Positions 6,383 to 8,327 of a DNA stretch of 8,327 nucleotides are shown here, one piece after another (position 1 is the first letter of the stretch; each line of letters begins with the position of its first letter). The DNA comes from Bacteroidota bacterium (GTDB taxonomy: Bacteria; Bacteroidota; Bacteroidia; UKL13-3). The notes beneath the pieces were generated by a model. It saw only the letters and a list, made by a program, of their open reading frames with translations, searched no databases and had not been told where the DNA came from. The DNA lies in NCBI GenBank assembly GCA_947460565.1, contig CANHJJ010000070.1:1-8327 (forward strand). The letters are read 5' to 3'. The position numbers and the translations under genes were made by a program.

Positions 6383-7053
6383 TTTTTATACTATTTATTG
6401 GACTCGCAAGTTTGATAAAATCGTATGCCCAACCCAACCTTGAGCAATACGACTTGAAGAAGCTACACTTTGGATTTACCATAGCTACTAACATAGGTAG
6501 ATTGCAGGTAAGTCCAAATACAGACTTCACTGCCAAAGATACATTGATGAATATCGGTGTAGTAAATTACCCAGGTATTGGTTTGGGAGCTATTACAAAT
6601 TTAAACATAGGTAAATATTGGGACTTACGACTTATGGCACCTGTCATATCTTTTGTTCAACGCAACTTAAATTATACATTCCCTTCTGGAACCAAAGAGG
6701 TTAAAGTAGAATCTGCCTATTGTGATGCTTCATTACTAGTTAAATACAAATCAGCCAGAAGAAAAAACTCAAGATTCTATGTAGTAGGTGGCCCAAGATT
6801 TAGCTACGATTTTTCATCAACGGTTTCAAGAAACAGAGGGATTGAAAAACCTGTTGTATCGCTTAACCCCATCACCTATGGATATGAGTTTGGTTTTGGA
6901 TTCGATTTTTATTTCGAGTATTTTAAATTCTCTCCTGAAATAAAGAATTGCCAAACATGGGGAAGTGCCATGTATAAAGATGGTTTGATATATACCAATG
7001 CCATTCAAAGCATTTCACCACAAATGATTCAGATTTCTTTACATTTTGAGTAA
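6355..7053 (+). CDS. porT: PorT outer membrane protein of the type IX secretion system
   Basis: PorT is an outer membrane beta-barrel protein required for type IX secretion (and gliding, in gliding species). The product has 232 residues, as expected. Residues 1-25 form a signal peptide: basic R5-S-R-K8, hydrophobic 9-21, and probable cleavage after S-Y-A25. The mature part alternates short amphipathic strands ending in aromatic residues: F39-G-F-T near the start, N-Y-P-G-I-G-L-G, K-Y-W-D-L-R, L-V-K-Y-K-S-A-R-R, Y-V-V-G-G-P-R, G-F-G-F-D-F-Y-F-E-Y-F-K-F-S, and a C-terminal strand ending in F-E. This pattern and the position behind ubiE are typical of PorT. The frame has no ATG at its front: an upstream stop lies at 6319-6321, and the GTG at 6355, inside ubiE, gives a complete signal peptide. 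The 28-base overlap suggests translational coupling. Confidence 0.87.
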   Translation: MHALRSRKIIFILFIGLASLIKSYAQPNLEQYDLKKLHFGFTIATNIGRLQVSPNTDFTAKDTLMNIGVVNYPGIGLGAITNLNIGKYWDLRLMAPVISFVQRNLNYTFPSGTKEVKVESAYCDASLLVKYKSARRKNSRFYVVGGPRFSYDFSSTVSRNRGIEKPVVSLNPITYGYEFGFGFDFYFEYFKFSPEIKNCQTWGSAMYKDGLIYTNAIQSISPQMIQISLHFE

Positions 7054-7088
7054 AGACATTTCTATTACACATTTCTAATCATACGCTT

Positions 7089-8207
7089 TTGAAATTTTCG
7101 ATAACAAGCACAGATAAAAACAGCAAGGCACGTGCAGGTGTGATAAGCACCGATAGAGGCGAGATACAAACTCCCATATTCATGCCTGTTGGCACACAAG
7201 GTACTGTAAAAGGAGTAAACCAAGCCGAGCTTTCAGAACGCATTAAAGCACAGATTATTCTTGCCAATACTTACCATATTTTCCTACGTCCAGGTTTGGA
7301 TGCGATAAACAAAGCAGGAGGCATACACCAATTTATCAATTGGGATAAACCCATGCTAACTGATAGTGGCGGCTTTCAGGTTTTCAGTTTGAGTGGCATA
7401 CGCAAAATCAAAGAAGAAGGGGTTGAATTCCGCTCCCATCTTGATGGATCTAAACTATTCTTTACCCCCGAAAATGTAATGGATACACAACGCATCATTG
7501 GTTCTGATATCATGATGGCTTTTGATGAGTGTACCCCCTACCCTTGCGATTACAACTATGCGAAAAATTCAATGCAGATGACCCATCGTTGGTTGCAAAG
7601 ATGTATCGAAAGATTTGATTCTACTGAGCCTCTGTATGGCAAATCTCAAACCTTGTTTCCCATCGTACAGGGCAGTACCTATAAAGATTTAAGGAAAGAA
7701 TCGGCTCAGTTTATTGCCGACCAAGGCCGCGAAGGAAATGCCATTGGAGGCCTAAGTGTGGGCGAACCAGCAGAGATGATGTATGAAATGACTGAATTGG
7801 TTTGTGATATTTTGCCTGCCGACAAACCCCGTTACCTAATGGGTGTAGGAACCCCTGAAAATATATTAGAAGGCATAAGCCTTGGTATAGATATGTTTGA
7901 TTGCGTAATGCCTACTCGCAATGCCCGCCATGGGTTTATCTTTACATCACAAGGTATAATCAATATTAAAAACGAAAAGTGGAAAAACGATTATAGCCCA
8001 CTTGACGAATTGTTTACCCCTGACTACTCCAAAGCCTATTTAAAACATTTGATTAAGTGTAATGAGTTTTTGGGTGCTTCTATAGCCAGTATTCAAAACT
8101 TAAGCTTTTACTTATGGCTTGTAGGCGAAGCCCGCAAACACATCATCGAAGGCGATTTTTGTGCTTGGAAAAAAAGCACCTTAGAGGTGGTGAGTAGGAG
8201 GTTGTAG
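7089..8207 (+). CDS. tgt: tRNA-guanine transglycosylase (bacterial, preQ1-type)
   Basis: Tgt swaps guanine 34 for preQ1 in tRNAs with GUN anticodons, on the way to queuosine. The 372 residues cover the whole TIM-barrel. D92-S-G-G-F-Q97 holds the general-acid aspartate, F145-D146-E-C148 the base-recognition site, and G220-G-L-S-V-G-E226 the second. D271 in F-D-C-V-M-P-T-R-N-A-R is the nucleophile. C148 and V224 are the residues of bacterial, preQ1-using enzymes. The C-terminal zinc site is unusual: no CxCxxC is found between the P304-L-D segment and Y317, and the usual histidine of the IHNL segment is Q336. The start is the TTG at 7089, since the product then begins M-K-F like relatives and no ATG lies upstream in frame. 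It follows porT by 35 bases and is probably co-transcribed. Confidence 0.95.
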   Translation: MKFSITSTDKNSKARAGVISTDRGEIQTPIFMPVGTQGTVKGVNQAELSERIKAQIILANTYHIFLRPGLDAINKAGGIHQFINWDKPMLTDSGGFQVFSLSGIRKIKEEGVEFRSHLDGSKLFFTPENVMDTQRIIGSDIMMAFDECTPYPCDYNYAKNSMQMTHRWLQRCIERFDSTEPLYGKSQTLFPIVQGSTYKDLRKESAQFIADQGREGNAIGGLSVGEPAEMMYEMTELVCDILPADKPRYLMGVGTPENILEGISLGIDMFDCVMPTRNARHGFIFTSQGIINIKNEKWKNDYSPLDELFTPDYSKAYLKHLIKCNEFLGASIASIQNLSFYLWLVGEARKHIIEGDFCAWKKSTLEVVSRRL

Positions 8208-8327
8208 TATTAATATAAGTGAAAAGAATTGCTTTCTTGTAAACTCTAAATTATTCTAAAAGAAAACAAGAAACTAAAATATGCAGCATTGTAACATTCT
8301 CTAATATTCTATAATTGATATATGAAA
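8208..8327. other. Non-coding right end after tgt
   Basis: These 120 bases are AT-rich and hold no recognisable gene. TTTCTTGT (8233-8240) is matched by ACAAGAAA (8266-8273) across 25 bases, but no T run follows, so a terminator is not supported. An ATG-AAA at 8322-8327 could be the first two codons of a following plus-strand gene, but the window ends there. Confidence 0.5.

Noticed and set aside
6327..6536. 69-codon minus-strand open frame over the ubiE/porT junction
   Set aside because: Antisense to two well-supported genes with no motif of its own.
6826..7008. 60-codon minus-strand open frame within porT
   Set aside because: Shadow of porT on the opposite strand.
7079..7267. 62-codon minus-strand open frame at the tgt start
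   Set aside because: Shadow of tgt on the opposite strand.
8196..8201. AGGAGG as a Shine-Dalgarno for a downstream gene
   Set aside because: It is the AGG-AGG arginine pair at the end of tgt, and no start codon follows at a suitable distance with an open frame.
8233..8273. Inverted repeat after tgt as a terminator
   Set aside because: The eight-base arms are 25 bases apart, AT-rich, and no T run follows.

Overview
The window looks like an ordinary chromosomal stretch of a Bacteroidota (Bacteroidetes) bacterium. Three things point there: a PorT-type outer membrane protein (type IX secretion) directly behind ubiE/menG, promoter-like elements of the TAnnTTTG type with no Shine-Dalgarno sequences before genes, and AT-rich, A-rich leaders. 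The order within the phylum cannot be fixed by eye.

Layout. The left edge carries the first 152 codons of a ClpC-type chaperone on the minus strand (1-456). A 253-base gap with a short dispersed-type repeat (663-687) follows, then a minus-strand queuosine-precursor transporter (710-1486). A divergent gap separates it from a plus-strand deoxynucleoside kinase (1619-2230), which ends at a good intrinsic terminator. Next come a plus-strand GNAT acetyltransferase with a good Bacteroidetes-type promoter and, tail to tail with it, a small membrane-anchored zinc-ribbon protein (2865-3119, minus). From 3283 to 4102 lies a decayed lipoprotein gene: pieces of one protein can be read in three frames, broken by several stops. 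The minus-strand pair engB-aroE (5528 to 4153) is divergent from the plus-strand run ubiE/menG-porT-tgt (5657-8207). The last 120 bases hold no recognisable gene.

How the genes relate. Most are housekeeping: proteolysis (ClpC), nucleoside salvage (dNK), ribosome assembly (EngB), the shikimate pathway (AroE), menaquinone methylation (UbiE/MenG) and queuosine tRNA modification (Tgt). The transporter and Tgt act in the same queuosine pathway but sit 5.6 kb apart on opposite strands, so they are linked by function and not by operon. PorT implies a type IX secretion system elsewhere in the genome.

I see no CRISPR array, phage, transposase, tRNA or rRNA, and no convincing novel multi-gene system. 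The points most worth a second look are the lipoprotein pseudogene, the Tgt that appears to lack all its zinc ligands, the long dyad in the engB/ubiE intergenic region, and the GTG-started porT that overlaps ubiE.
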